Source: Gammaproteobacteria bacterium LSUCC0057 (GTDB taxonomy: Bacteria; Pseudomonadota; Gammaproteobacteria; Pseudomonadales; Porticoccaceae). Taken from it: DNA of 64,000 bases. The notes under the pieces are model-generated. The model had not been told where the DNA came from, did no database searches, and was given only the letters and a program-made list of their open reading frames with translations. Location: the NCBI GenBank assembly GCA_004535795.1, contig SPIA01000001.1, positions 248,001 through 312,000 of the forward strand, written 5' to 3'. Position 1 is the first letter of the stretch; each line of letters begins with the position of its first letter. The position numbers and the translations under genes are program-made. Below, piece after piece: positions 25,097 to 34,458 of the stretch.

Positions 25097-25786
25097 ATGA
25101 CTAACAACTTAGTATCTGGTGATTATGTTGGGATGTCCTTCTGGCTGATATCGATGGCACTGGTTGCCGCAACAGCGTTTTTCTTCTTGGAGAGAGACCG
25201 TGTTGCCGGTAAGTGGAAAACATCGTTAACAGTCTCGGGCTTAGTAACGCTTATTGCGGCAGTGCATTACTTTTATATGCGCGATGTTTGGGTGGCAACG
25301 GGTACATCGCCTACCGAGTTCCGCTACATTGACTGGCTGCTTACCGTGCCGCTGTTGATGGTTGAGTTTTATTTAATTATGTCAGCAGTTGGTAAGGTGC
25401 CTGCGCGAGTTTTCTGGAACCTGCTCGGTGGTACTACGCTGATGCTTATCTTGGGCTACATGGGTGAGACAGGCTCGATGGGTGTATTGCCCGCATTTGT
25501 ACTGTCTATGGCTGCGTGGCTCTATGTTATTTGGTACATCATTAAAGGTGAGGCGAGCCGAGTTAATGCCAGCCTGGCCAACGTGCATGTACAAAAAGCC
25601 TATAAGACCATGACACTGCTCGTTACAGTGGGTTGGGCGATCTACCCGATCGGTTACTTTATGGGTTATTTGGGCGGCGGTGCCGACCCCGGCACCATGA
25701 ACCTGATCTACAACTTGGCCGACTTCTGGAACAAAATCGGCTTTGGTGTGGTCATCTGGGCCGCTGCAGTAGCAGATTCTGAGTAA
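25097..25786 (+). CDS. Proteorhodopsin, green-type light-driven proton pump
   Basis: A 229-aa, seven-helix microbial rhodopsin. Key residues are all present: His57 (partner of the counterion), proton acceptor Asp79 and Thr83 in RYIDWLLTVPL, proton donor Glu90 (VEFYLI), and the Schiff-base Lys213 in FWNKIGFG. The spectral-tuning position, equivalent to residue 105 of the reference protein, is Leu87, which predicts green absorption. It is shorter at the N-terminus than forms with a cleaved signal peptide. AAAAGGG precedes the ATG. It leads a cassette supplying its retinal (crtE to idi2), separated from it by a strong hairpin. Confidence 0.98.
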   Translation: MTNNLVSGDYVGMSFWLISMALVAATAFFFLERDRVAGKWKTSLTVSGLVTLIAAVHYFYMRDVWVATGTSPTEFRYIDWLLTVPLLMVEFYLIMSAVGKVPARVFWNLLGGTTLMLILGYMGETGSMGVLPAFVLSMAAWLYVIWYIIKGEASRVNASLANVHVQKAYKTMTLLVTVGWAIYPIGYFMGYLGGGADPGTMNLIYNLADFWNKIGFGVVIWAAAVADSE

Positions 25787-25800
25787 CTAGTCTGCCAGGG

Positions 25801-25831
25801 CAACCAGAGCCACCACTTGTGGCTCTGGTTG
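25801..25831 (+). terminator. Perfect 13-bp hairpin between proteorhodopsin and crtE
   Basis: CAACCAGAGCCAC (25801-25813) pairs fully with GTGGCTCTGGTTG (25819-25831) around a CACTT loop. Only a weak T-rich stretch (TTACTGTTT) follows. It probably acts as a leaky terminator or an mRNA 3'-end stabiliser, allowing more rhodopsin than carotenoid enzymes to be made from one promoter. Confidence 0.65.
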
Positions 25832-25891
25832 TTACTGTTTAGCCGAAGATAATAAAAATCATAAAAATTCGAACTCTGAAGGGTGCTCACA

Positions 25892-26854
25892 ATGTCCCCA
25901 TTGAAGCAAAAGAATCAATTGGAGTGGCTGTCTGAATTAAATAACCTCTTCCAGCGCGAAATGCCACAGCACCGCGCCGGTCTTTACGAAGCGGCTAACT
26001 ACCACTTTAATAGCCCGGGTAAACTGCTCAGGGCGCAATTAGCGCTTGCAGCAGGCAACGCCCTTGGCTTGCAACACGAAGACAATTTGCACTGGGCGGC
26101 AGCTTGCGAAATTCTGCACAACGCCTCATTAGTGCATGATGATATTAGCGACTCCAGCACTCATCGGCGGGGTCAAAAAAGTATTCGCGAATTTTATGGC
26201 GCAGACACAGCCCTGTGTCTGGGCGATTGGATGGTGGCTAAAGCCTTTGAGTTGGCCGCGCGCAACCGTCAGTTTGCTGGCCCATTGGTGGCGCTACTGG
26301 CGCACTCTATGCAAGAGACCTGTAATGGCCAAATTTCAGATGTAAGCCAATCTTGCTGCGCCGACCTGTCACAGTGGATGACCATCGCTCAGGGTAAAAC
26401 TGCGCCATTGCTGCTGGCGCCCATTCAAGGGGCGGCAATAGCTTCGGGGTTAGAGTTACCGTTAGATAGCTTAAACCGGTTAGTGGTGTTGTGCAGTCTG
26501 GCTTACCAAGGCCGCAACGACATTAACGACATTATTCCTTCCAGCCACCGCTCCAGCGATCTTGAAGGGAGAAAACCTAACCTGGTGGTGAGTTTGTTTA
26601 ACTGCAGCCAGCCCTCTGAGCAGGAATTTACCCGCTGGTACCAATCGGGCGACAACACCCAGTTGGAAAAATGGCAGCGGCACATGGCAACCAGTGATGT
26701 AATTTTTGAAGCCAACCAACGCGTAGACGGTTGGTTAGCCGAAGGGGAGACCCTTATCGCAAAACTGCCGAGCCAACTGCAGGCGGTGGCTCGGCAGCTG
26801 CTTTTGTCGGCTAAGCTAAAAGCCGCTACCTCGCACCAAGAGCGTATAGCTTGA
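25892..26854 (+). CDS. crtE: Geranylgeranyl diphosphate synthase
   Basis: A 320-aa trans-prenyltransferase that extends farnesyl or smaller diphosphates with IPP to GGPP. The first Asp-rich motif is HDDISDSSTHRRG; the second is degenerate, GRNDINDII, with Asn in place of the first Asp, as seen in several CrtE proteins of rhodopsin cassettes. The chosen start is the ATG at 25892 with GAAGGG 8 bp upstream; an upstream GTG at 25883 overlaps that ribosome-binding site. First gene of the carotenoid part; its stop overlaps the crtI start by 4 bp. Confidence 0.93.
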   Translation: MSPLKQKNQLEWLSELNNLFQREMPQHRAGLYEAANYHFNSPGKLLRAQLALAAGNALGLQHEDNLHWAAACEILHNASLVHDDISDSSTHRRGQKSIREFYGADTALCLGDWMVAKAFELAARNRQFAGPLVALLAHSMQETCNGQISDVSQSCCADLSQWMTIAQGKTAPLLLAPIQGAAIASGLELPLDSLNRLVVLCSLAYQGRNDINDIIPSSHRSSDLEGRKPNLVVSLFNCSQPSEQEFTRWYQSGDNTQLEKWQRHMATSDVIFEANQRVDGWLAEGETLIAKLPSQLQAVARQLLLSAKLKAATSHQERIA

Positions 26855-28347
26855 ATACAACCGCGGCCGTCGGCCAAAATGCAGTCATTATTGGCGCGGG
26901 TTTTGCCGGTATTGCAACGGCTCTGCGGCTTACTAAGTTAGGCTACAAGGTCACCTTGCTGGAGAGGCTCGGCCAGTTAGGGGGCCGTGCTCAGGTGTTT
27001 AAGCGCGGTGGGTACCTGCATGACGCTGGCCCTACAGTGATTACCGCGCCATTTTTGTTTGAGGAGCTCTTTGCGCTTTTTGACGAAAAACTCGAAGACC
27101 ACCTCACTTTTGTGCCGTTAGATCCTTTTTATCGGTTTCACTTTTCTGATGGCAGCCAGTTCGATTACCGAGCCAGTGTAGAAGATACCCTCGACGAGAT
27201 TCGTCGCTTTAACCCGGCAGATGCTGAGGGGTACTTGAAGCTGTTGGGGCAGTCGGAAAAAATCTACAACGTAGGTTTTAAACAGTTAGTGCACCGCCCG
27301 TTTACGCGAGTTTGGGACATGCTCAAGCAGGTGCCGGCTCTGCTGTTTTTGCAGTGTTATCGCACTGTGTCACAAATGGTCAACCGCCACCTTAAACACC
27401 CGCTTATTCGGCAGGCGTTCTCTATTCACCCCTTGTTAGTCGGTGGCAACCCCCACAAGACCACGGCTATTTATACTCTCATCCATTACTTGGAGAGGCG
27501 CTTTGGTGTGTTTTTTTGTCTGGGTGGCACCGGCAAATTAGTAGAAGAGCTTGGGGCGCTTATGCGGCGTCACGGGGTGACGGTACGGCTGAATGCCGAT
27601 GTCGATGAAATATTGCTAGCCAACCAGCGTGCTTGTGGTGTGCGGCTTGCCGACAATAGTGTGGTTGAGACAGATGTGGTGGTGTTCGCCGGCGATCCTG
27701 AAACTTGCTACCAGCACCTGCTGCCAAAGCCTTCATCGCTGCTGCCAACAATGAAAAAACACTACAGTATGGGTTTGTTTGTACTCTATTTTGGTACCCG
27801 CAAACTCTACTCCAATGTGGCACACCACAGCATTTGGTTAGGGCCGCGCTTTAAAGAGCTGCTGGCAGAGATATTTGATGCCAAATTGTTGGGCAAGGAT
27901 TTTAGTCTTTACTTGCACCGGCCCACCGCCACCGATAAAAGTTTTGCCCCAGAGGACTGCGAGTCTTTTTATGTGCTCTGCCCGGTGCCAAATTTACAGG
28001 GTGATATCGACTGGTCGGTTGAGGCGCCACGGTTGCGCGACCGCATTGTCACAGCACTGGAAGAGACTATCCTGCCAGAACTCTCCTCCGTGATTGAAGA
28101 GGTCTTTTGGATGACGCCAGAAGATTTCGCCCATGACTACCGCTCTATGTACGGCGCCGGTTTTTCTATTGAACCGCGTCTCACCCAGTCGGCATGGTTC
28201 CGCTTTCATAACCGCCATAGTCGTTACCAAAACCTTTATTTTGCCGGTGCTGGCACCCATCCCGGCGCTGGGCTGCCAGGCGTGGTAAGTTCAGCAAAGG
28301 TTGTCGAAGAGTTACTAACAGGTGAAGAAGTCGGCTCTGGTGGTTAA
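26851..28347 (+). CDS. crtI: Phytoene desaturase
   Basis: A 498-aa FAD enzyme converting phytoene to lycopene by four desaturations. The dinucleotide-binding start is VIIGAGFAGIATALRL, followed by LLERLGQLGGRAQVF and GYLHDAGPTVITAP; the C-terminal CrtI signature is FAGAGTHPGAGLPGVVSSAK. The start is a TTG at 26851, overlapping the crtE stop, with AAGAG upstream. Length and motifs fit bacterial CrtI. It is the second gene of a tightly packed operon. Confidence 0.96.
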   Translation: MNTTAAVGQNAVIIGAGFAGIATALRLTKLGYKVTLLERLGQLGGRAQVFKRGGYLHDAGPTVITAPFLFEELFALFDEKLEDHLTFVPLDPFYRFHFSDGSQFDYRASVEDTLDEIRRFNPADAEGYLKLLGQSEKIYNVGFKQLVHRPFTRVWDMLKQVPALLFLQCYRTVSQMVNRHLKHPLIRQAFSIHPLLVGGNPHKTTAIYTLIHYLERRFGVFFCLGGTGKLVEELGALMRRHGVTVRLNADVDEILLANQRACGVRLADNSVVETDVVVFAGDPETCYQHLLPKPSSLLPTMKKHYSMGLFVLYFGTRKLYSNVAHHSIWLGPRFKELLAEIFDAKLLGKDFSLYLHRPTATDKSFAPEDCESFYVLCPVPNLQGDIDWSVEAPRLRDRIVTALEETILPELSSVIEEVFWMTPEDFAHDYRSMYGAGFSIEPRLTQSAWFRFHNRHSRYQNLYFAGAGTHPGAGLPGVVSSAKVVEELLTGEEVGSGG

Positions 28348-28350
28348 ACC

Positions 28351-29274
28351 GTGACGGCGGCAAACGGTTCGGCACCGTCTAATCAGGCTGCTGCAGCCAA
28401 AACCGTGTTGTCTGCACACGGCAAATCGTTTTACTGGGCGAGCTTTTTTTTAGGCGCAAAGAGCGCTGCCCAAGCGGCGCAGCTCTATCAATTTTGTCGC
28501 TATGTCGACGACCTCGCCGACGGCAGTTTGCCCGACCGGGCCGAGCAACTGCGCCTCATTAACAGCCAGCTTGCTGGCCACCATAGCGGCCAACCCAGTG
28601 AAGAGACCGCACAGTTTCTTGAGCTGATGCAACAGTGCCAAATTTCTTCTCAAGCGGCTATCGGGCTGGTCGACGGTATGTTGCAAGACCAGCAGCCGGT
28701 AGAACTCAACCACCCAGCTGAGCTGCTGCGTTACTGCCACGCTGTGGCCGGAACCGTGGGGTTGATGATGTCTAGAGTGCTGGGGTGCCACAATCCCAAA
28801 GCCCAGCCTTTTGCCTTGGACTTAGGCATAGCCATGCAGCTAACTAATATTGCCAGAGACGTGTTGGAAGACGCGCAGATGGGTAGACGCTATCTACCCG
28901 CCAGTTGGGTCTCGCTTACCCCCGCCGAGATTGCGGCGGCGTCGCCAGTATCCCGCCAGCCAGTGGCAGAAGCCGTTGCGAAAACACTCGAGTTGGCAGA
29001 GCACTACTACCGCAGCGCTCGGCTCGGTATTCAGCTACTACCTCTGCGTTCGCGTTTGGCCATTGCTGTGGCGCTGCGCGTCTACCGTCACATTGGCGTG
29101 CGCCTTAAAGGCCGAGATTACGCTTGGTGGCGTGGGCGAGTTTACGTGCCGACATGGCAAAAATTACTGTTAACGCTAGTATCGCTCAGAGTGCTGTTGC
29201 CAAGCGCGGTGCCTGAACACAACCGTTCGCTACACGCTGACTTGCAGGGCCTAGTGGGGGTGGAGGGTGAATAG
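28351..29274 (+). CDS. crtB: Phytoene synthase
   Basis: A 307-aa squalene/phytoene synthase-family protein joining two GGPP molecules to phytoene. The substrate-binding Asp motifs are present: YVDDLADG and NIARDVLEDAQMGRRYLP. Also visible is SFYWASFFLGAKSA near the N-terminus. The start is GTG at 28351, 3 bp after the crtI stop. It overlaps crtY by 8 bp. Confidence 0.96.
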   Translation: MTAANGSAPSNQAAAAKTVLSAHGKSFYWASFFLGAKSAAQAAQLYQFCRYVDDLADGSLPDRAEQLRLINSQLAGHHSGQPSEETAQFLELMQQCQISSQAAIGLVDGMLQDQQPVELNHPAELLRYCHAVAGTVGLMMSRVLGCHNPKAQPFALDLGIAMQLTNIARDVLEDAQMGRRYLPASWVSLTPAEIAAASPVSRQPVAEAVAKTLELAEHYYRSARLGIQLLPLRSRLAIAVALRVYRHIGVRLKGRDYAWWRGRVYVPTWQKLLLTLVSLRVLLPSAVPEHNRSLHADLQGLVGVEGE

Positions 29275-30376
29275 CCACAACTCCCCCGAGCTGCAGGTTG
29301 ATATTGCCATTATTGGTGGCGGCAATGCCGGTTTGAGTTTGGCACGTAAGTTAGAGGGGTGCCGTGCGGTAGTGGTTGAACCCCAAACACCGGCAGCCCG
29401 CAATTACAGTTGGTCATTTTGGCACAACCATCAACATCAAGAACCGTTCGCAGCGGCGGTTCGCGGCTGCTGGCATCAGTGGAAAATAGTCGACCAGCAC
29501 AGCGAGGTTGTTCACAACAGCGACCACTACGCGTATTTGAGTGTGAATGCCTGCGACTATTTGACGCAATGTGAAAGTGAGTTAGCCAGCACAGTGGAGT
29601 TGGTGCGGGCGGCGGCCAGCGATGTTCAGGCTGCGGGGCGAGGCGCCACTTTTACCGCGGGTGGACGCAGTTATCGCGCACAATACGCATATGACAGCCG
29701 CCAAAGCACTCCAGCAGAGGGGGCGCTTAAACAGCATTTTATCGGCTGGGAGATAAAGACAAAAACGGCGGTTAAAGAGCCGCATATAGCCACTCTAATG
29801 GATTTTAGGGTGGACCAATCGCGCGGTCTGCACTTTATATATGCGCTGCCGTTTTCGAGCCATCGCCTATTGGTCGAATCGACCATGATCTCCACAACGC
29901 TCGAAGAGAGCGCCTGGTATACGGCGGCCATCGAGCGCTGGTTAGCATTGCAAGGGATCGAGGTAGACGAGTTAATCCGCGTAGAGCGCGGGGTAATTGC
30001 TATGTCTGAACAGCCGACATCGGCGCATTTGCCAGCAAAAATTGGTATTGCCGGTGGTGCGGTGCGGTTGTCCTCTGGCTACGCATTCACCCTTATTCAG
30101 CAGCAAGTAAACCAGCTTTATGCCGGCATTAGCCGTGGTGATTATACGGTGCCCACCGTGGTAACAGCCAAGCTAGCTTGGATGGATGCGCTGTTTAATC
30201 GCGTGTTATTGGCAAACCCGCCACTGGGTGTCGCTATGATGGTGAACACAGCCAAGGCTCTAGACGGCAACAGTTTTGCTCGGTTTATGCTGGGTAAAGC
30301 CAGCCTCTGGGAGTGGTGTCGGGTAATTTTAGCCATGCCAAAGAGGGCCTTTTTACGGGAGTTGGTGCGGTGTTGA
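29267..30376 (+). CDS. crtY: Lycopene beta-cyclase
   Basis: A 369-aa flavoprotein of the CrtY type that closes both ends of lycopene to beta-carotene. The N-terminal dinucleotide motif is IAIIGGGNAGLSLARKL, then NYSWSFWHNH, and LMDFRVDQ and FIYALPFSSHRLLVESTMIS, typical for bacterial cyclases. The C-terminus has GNSFARFMLGKASLWEW. The start is a GTG at 29267 inside the crtB end. The ATG of the next gene overlaps its TGA by one base. Confidence 0.95.
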   Translation: MNSHNSPELQVDIAIIGGGNAGLSLARKLEGCRAVVVEPQTPAARNYSWSFWHNHQHQEPFAAAVRGCWHQWKIVDQHSEVVHNSDHYAYLSVNACDYLTQCESELASTVELVRAAASDVQAAGRGATFTAGGRSYRAQYAYDSRQSTPAEGALKQHFIGWEIKTKTAVKEPHIATLMDFRVDQSRGLHFIYALPFSSHRLLVESTMISTTLEESAWYTAAIERWLALQGIEVDELIRVERGVIAMSEQPTSAHLPAKIGIAGGAVRLSSGYAFTLIQQQVNQLYAGISRGDYTVPTVVTAKLAWMDALFNRVLLANPPLGVAMMVNTAKALDGNSFARFMLGKASLWEWCRVILAMPKRAFLRELVRC

Positions 30377-31170
30377 TGTGGTGGGACAGCATTGCCATCG
30401 CTTTGGTGCTACTGCTGGGTGTGCCGCACGGCGGGCTAGATGCCGCGGTTGCCCGCCGAGTCGGCTGGCCTGCAGGGGTGCTGCCATGGCTGTATTTTCA
30501 TGTGGCTTATATTGGGCTGGCACTGCTGGTGGTTGGGCTGTGGTGGTGGTTGCCACTGCTGAGCCTATCACTTTTTTTGTTGATTTCTGCCGTTCACTTT
30601 GCTGCCAGCGACTTAGTTGGGCTGCAGCGGCAGTGGCTGCCGTGGATCGCTCACGGTGGTTTAATCACCGTTGCCGTGCCGGTGTTGCAGCGTGAAGCGG
30701 TAGAGCCGCTCTTTGCTCTGCTGGTGGGCGGTGATGCTGCTGCACTCATGCAAATACTAACGATGGTATTTCCGCTGTGGCTGCTGAGTTTGATTGGCTA
30801 TTGTAGGGTTAGTTACCGCCAGCGCAGTTACCGCAAACCGCTCAGCCAACTGGTGGCGCTGCTACTCTGTGCTCTAGTGCTGCCACCACTAGTGAGTTTT
30901 GCTGTTTATTTTTCTTTAAGTCACAGCCCGGGCCACATGCGCCGTGAATGGCAGCAGCTCAAGCCACAAGAGCGGCGCAGGGGCATCTACGAATTAGTCA
31001 GTTACACACTATTGGCTTGGGCAGCGGGCGGTGCCGTTTTTTGGCTATTAAGTGGCGCTCCCTCAGCGCTATGGCTGCAAATTACTTTTATCGGCCTTGC
31101 TGCACTTACAGTGCCACATATGCTGTTGGTTGACTGGGCTAGCAATAAAAGGAGGGCGAGCGGGGTATGA
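30376..31170 (+). CDS. blh: Beta-carotene 15,15'-dioxygenase, Brp/Blh family
   Basis: A 264-aa multi-span membrane protein that cleaves beta-carotene to two retinals, the chromophore of the upstream rhodopsin. Conserved metal-binding histidines are visible in GVPHGGLDA, AVHFAASDL, SHSPGHMRREW and VPHMLLVDW. About seven hydrophobic helices are present. I start at ATG 30376, which overlaps the crtY stop (TGATG); a GTG at 30313 would add 21 residues lying inside crtY. The next gene overlaps by 4 bp. Confidence 0.95.
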   Translation: MWWDSIAIALVLLLGVPHGGLDAAVARRVGWPAGVLPWLYFHVAYIGLALLVVGLWWWLPLLSLSLFLLISAVHFAASDLVGLQRQWLPWIAHGGLITVAVPVLQREAVEPLFALLVGGDAAALMQILTMVFPLWLLSLIGYCRVSYRQRSYRKPLSQLVALLLCALVLPPLVSFAVYFSLSHSPGHMRREWQQLKPQERRRGIYELVSYTLLAWAAGGAVFWLLSGAPSALWLQITFIGLAALTVPHMLLVDWASNKRRASGV

Positions 31171-32189
31171 ACAGTAAACAGCAGATCTCTTTGCGCAAAG
31201 ACCAGCACATTCAGCTAGCGTTACAGGATAAACACCAGGGAGTGGAGCTCTCGCCTTTTGAGAAGATTCAGTTTGAGCACCGGCCGTTGCCAGAACTGGC
31301 TCTCGACGACGTTGTGGTCCGTAGTGAATTTCTCGGCCGGAGCATCACCGCGCCGATTATGATTGGTGCTATGACAGGTGGCTGTGATCAGGGCGAAAGA
31401 ATTAATCGGCACTTAACCGAGGCTGCTCAAGCCTACGGTGTACCGATGGCGCTGGGCTCACAAAGAGCCGCGCTAGAGTTACAGCATGGTTACAATATTC
31501 GCCACTATGCCCCCTCGGCAATACTGCTAGGCAACTTGGGCGGCACCCAGTTACAGCAGGGAGGGCTAGAACTTGCTCAGCGTGCAGTCGATGCCATTCA
31601 GGCTGATGCGTTGGTGATTCATCTCAATCCTCTCCAAGAGCTGGTACAGCCCAATGGCGACCGAGACTGGCGCCAGGTGCTAGAGGCAATCGCCCATACC
31701 GTGGCTAATCTGGGAGTGCCAGTTGTTGTCAAGGAAGTGGGCGCGGGTATAGGACCCACTACTGCCTGCCAACTTGCCGAGGTAGGTGTGCGCTTTATAG
31801 ATATTGCCGGTCGCGGCGGTACTAATTGGGCGAGTATTGAACTGGCTAGAAATGGCTCAGCGCTGGAGCGAGAAATAGCGAAACCATTTACCCGCTGGGG
31901 CAGTGACACTGCAGACTTATTGCCGGCAGTAAAAGCCGCTTGCCCAGATTTACTGTTGATAGGCTCCGGTGGTGTACGCCACGGTATCGATGTGGCTCGC
32001 TGTCTACGCCTGGGTGCCAATATCACCGCATTGGCGCACTATTTTTTACCCGCTGCATTAGAGTCTACTCAGGCTGTCATAGATAAATTATTCATTTTAG
32101 AGCAGCAGTTACGTTGGACGCTGTTTCTGACTGGTAGCCGAGATTTGGCGGCATTGACTACGGCACCATTGTGCAATGCCAACGGGTAA
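31167..32189 (+). CDS. fni: Isopentenyl-diphosphate delta-isomerase type 2
   Basis: A 340-aa FMN-dependent TIM barrel interconverting IPP and DMAPP, increasing precursor supply for the carotenoid genes. Signatures: RKDQHIQLAL at the N-terminus, PIMIGAMTGG, LGNLGGTQLQQGG, KEVGAGIG, IDIAGRGGTNWA and the FMN-phosphate site GSGGVRHGID. AAAGGAGG precedes the ATG. It is the last gene of the cassette; the following 240 bp contain no clear terminator. Confidence 0.96.
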   Translation: MNSKQQISLRKDQHIQLALQDKHQGVELSPFEKIQFEHRPLPELALDDVVVRSEFLGRSITAPIMIGAMTGGCDQGERINRHLTEAAQAYGVPMALGSQRAALELQHGYNIRHYAPSAILLGNLGGTQLQQGGLELAQRAVDAIQADALVIHLNPLQELVQPNGDRDWRQVLEAIAHTVANLGVPVVVKEVGAGIGPTTACQLAEVGVRFIDIAGRGGTNWASIELARNGSALEREIAKPFTRWGSDTADLLPAVKAACPDLLLIGSGGVRHGIDVARCLRLGANITALAHYFLPAALESTQAVIDKLFILEQQLRWTLFLTGSRDLAALTTAPLCNANG

Positions 32190-32429
32190 ACCGCTTGCTA
32201 GAAGGCTGCTAACACGATTGGGTATATAGCTATTTGCTAATCATAGTGTTGTCCGCTGCAATTTAGCGGCTCAATAGGCTGCCGTGACACTGCCGCAAAA
32301 ATAAGTAAAATGCCTTACGCAAACTCTCTTACAACTATAAATTAGCGCCTAATTTATGCGTGGCTCGGCACTGTTGCCGAAAAAGATCTGTTTTTACCGG
32401 CCGATAGCGCCCAAAGGATTCACCCTAAA

Positions 32430-34325
32430 ATGAATAAAAAGTTCACTTACAAAGAGCGTTTTAGCTATTTTTTTGACAACACCCTAGCCGCTGGCACGGT
32501 GGCCATTATTGGCTGGTTGGCGATCTTCTCGTTGCTGATTGTGCTGTTTTCCACTGCGGTGATTGTGGCGCTGAACTTGAAGCCGATAGATGCCGACGAC
32601 ATGTCGTTTGCCGAGGCGTTCTGGCAGAGCTTTATGCGCACCCTAGACCCAGGCACGGTGGCCGGCGACGAGGGCTGGCCGTTTAGGGTGCTGTCTATTA
32701 TTGTCACCATTGGTGGCATTCTTATTTTGAGTACCTTAATTGGTACGCTCACCACCGGCTTAGAGAAGAAACTCAGCGACCTGCGCAAAGGCCGCTCTAA
32801 AATTATTGAGTCAGACCACACCCTTATTTTGGGTTGGTCGCCAAAAATATTTACCATTATCAATGAGTTAATTATTGCCAACGAGAACCAAAAGTCGCCG
32901 CGTATTGTGGTGTTGGCCGACCGCGACAAGGCGCTAATGGACGACGAGCTGCGCGCCTACATAAAAGAGAGAAAGAATACCAAAATTATCTGCCGCACCG
33001 GCTCTACCTTAGATGTTAACGATCTTGATGTGGTCGACCCGCACCGCGCCAAGTCGATTATTGTGCTGTCGCCAAAAAACGACTTTGCCGATATTAGCGT
33101 TATTAAAACCGTGTTGGCGATTACCAATAGCCGCCAGCGCCGCGCCGGTAAGTACCATATTGTTGCCGAAATTAAAGACCCCAAAAACTTGGAGGCGGCG
33201 CACTTGGTCGGCCGCGATGAGGCTATTTTTGTCTACTCGGGCCAGTTGATTGCTCAGGTGACCGCGCAGGCGTGTCGCCAGTCGGGGTTGAGTGTGGTCT
33301 ATACCGAACTGTTAGATTTTCAGGGTGACGAAATCTACTTTAAAGCGGAGCCGGCGTTGGTGGGTAAAAGCTATAAAGAGGCGATATTTGCCTACCCACA
33401 CTCCTCGGTGATGGGGCTGTTAAAGGGCAGCGGCCAGGTGCTGCTCAACCCGGAAATGGAGAGTGTGATAGAAGAGGGCGATGAGATTATTGCCATTGCC
33501 GAAGATGACGATACTATTGTTATGTCACAGCAGAGTTTTGAGGTGGACAAAACAGCGCTGTCGACTGCGCAGGTGCAGCCACACCAGCAAGAGAAGACGC
33601 TTATTTTGGGCTGGAGCGACAAAGTGGCGTCGATTGTTGGTGAGCTAGACAAGTATGTCACCCCAGGCTCTGAGGTGATGATTGTGGATAAAGATAAAGA
33701 GCTAGAGGTGCGCTGCGAGCCGTTTGTAGGCGAGTTAACCAACCAGCAGCTGAGGTTTTTTGATGGCGACATTACCAACCGCCTCACTCTCGAGCGGGTG
33801 GATATTACCGCTTACGACAACCTGATCTTACTTGGCGATACCGACACCGGCATACAGCAAGCCGATGCCAAAACCCTAATAGCACTACTGCACATACGCA
33901 ACATCTCAGATGAAAGTGGCATCACCTTTAATGTAGTGAGTGAGATGTTCGACCAGAAGAACCGCGAGCTGGCCGAGGTGACCAAAGCTGACGACTACAT
34001 TGTCAGCGACAACCTAGCCAGCTTAATGCTGTCGCAGCTCTCAGAAAACGCCCAACTGAAAAAAGTCTTTGACCAGCTGTTTGGTGCCAAAGGCTCAGAG
34101 ATCTACTTAAAACCGGCCACAGACTACGTGCAAGCCGGTGCCGAGGTGAACTTTTACACCATTTTGCACGCGGCAGCTGCCAAAGGGCAGACTGCGCTTG
34201 GCTACCGGCGCGCGGCAGATGCCTATGATGTAGAAAAAATGTACGGCGTTACCGTTAATCCGGCTAAAGCGGCTCTGTTAACGGTGGACAAAGCCGATAA
34301 GGTGATTGTGCTAGCGGAGGACTAA
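32430..34325 (+). CDS. CASTOR/POLLUX-like ion channel with duplicated RCK-type domains
   Basis: A 631-aa inner-membrane protein. Two N-terminal transmembrane helices (about residues 20-50 and 85-110) flank a pore-like segment with FMRTLDPGTVAGDEGWPFR, a non-canonical filter region typical of the CASTOR/POLLUX group instead of TVGYGD. The cytoplasmic part holds two TrkA-N/RCK-like Rossmann domains beginning TLILGWSPKIFTIINEL and TLILGWSDKVASIVGEL, an internal duplication with the same LILGWS start. Ion selectivity is not predictable from this motif. It stands alone between the phototrophy cassette and the second polysaccharide block. Confidence 0.88.
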   Translation: MNKKFTYKERFSYFFDNTLAAGTVAIIGWLAIFSLLIVLFSTAVIVALNLKPIDADDMSFAEAFWQSFMRTLDPGTVAGDEGWPFRVLSIIVTIGGILILSTLIGTLTTGLEKKLSDLRKGRSKIIESDHTLILGWSPKIFTIINELIIANENQKSPRIVVLADRDKALMDDELRAYIKERKNTKIICRTGSTLDVNDLDVVDPHRAKSIIVLSPKNDFADISVIKTVLAITNSRQRRAGKYHIVAEIKDPKNLEAAHLVGRDEAIFVYSGQLIAQVTAQACRQSGLSVVYTELLDFQGDEIYFKAEPALVGKSYKEAIFAYPHSSVMGLLKGSGQVLLNPEMESVIEEGDEIIAIAEDDDTIVMSQQSFEVDKTALSTAQVQPHQQEKTLILGWSDKVASIVGELDKYVTPGSEVMIVDKDKELEVRCEPFVGELTNQQLRFFDGDITNRLTLERVDITAYDNLILLGDTDTGIQQADAKTLIALLHIRNISDESGITFNVVSEMFDQKNRELAEVTKADDYIVSDNLASLMLSQLSENAQLKKVFDQLFGAKGSEIYLKPATDYVQAGAEVNFYTILHAAAAKGQTALGYRRAADAYDVEKMYGVTVNPAKAALLTVDKADKVIVLAED

Positions 34326-34458
34326 CCGCGGCGGTGATGGTGCTGTTGTACGCAGGCGCTCACGGCCCGGTAGTGGCCGACGGCGCAGGCAGTTCTGCCG
34401 CTGCATGAGCACTGGCTGCACTTGTTAGCATTTACCCATTCAATTGAGGTGACAATCC

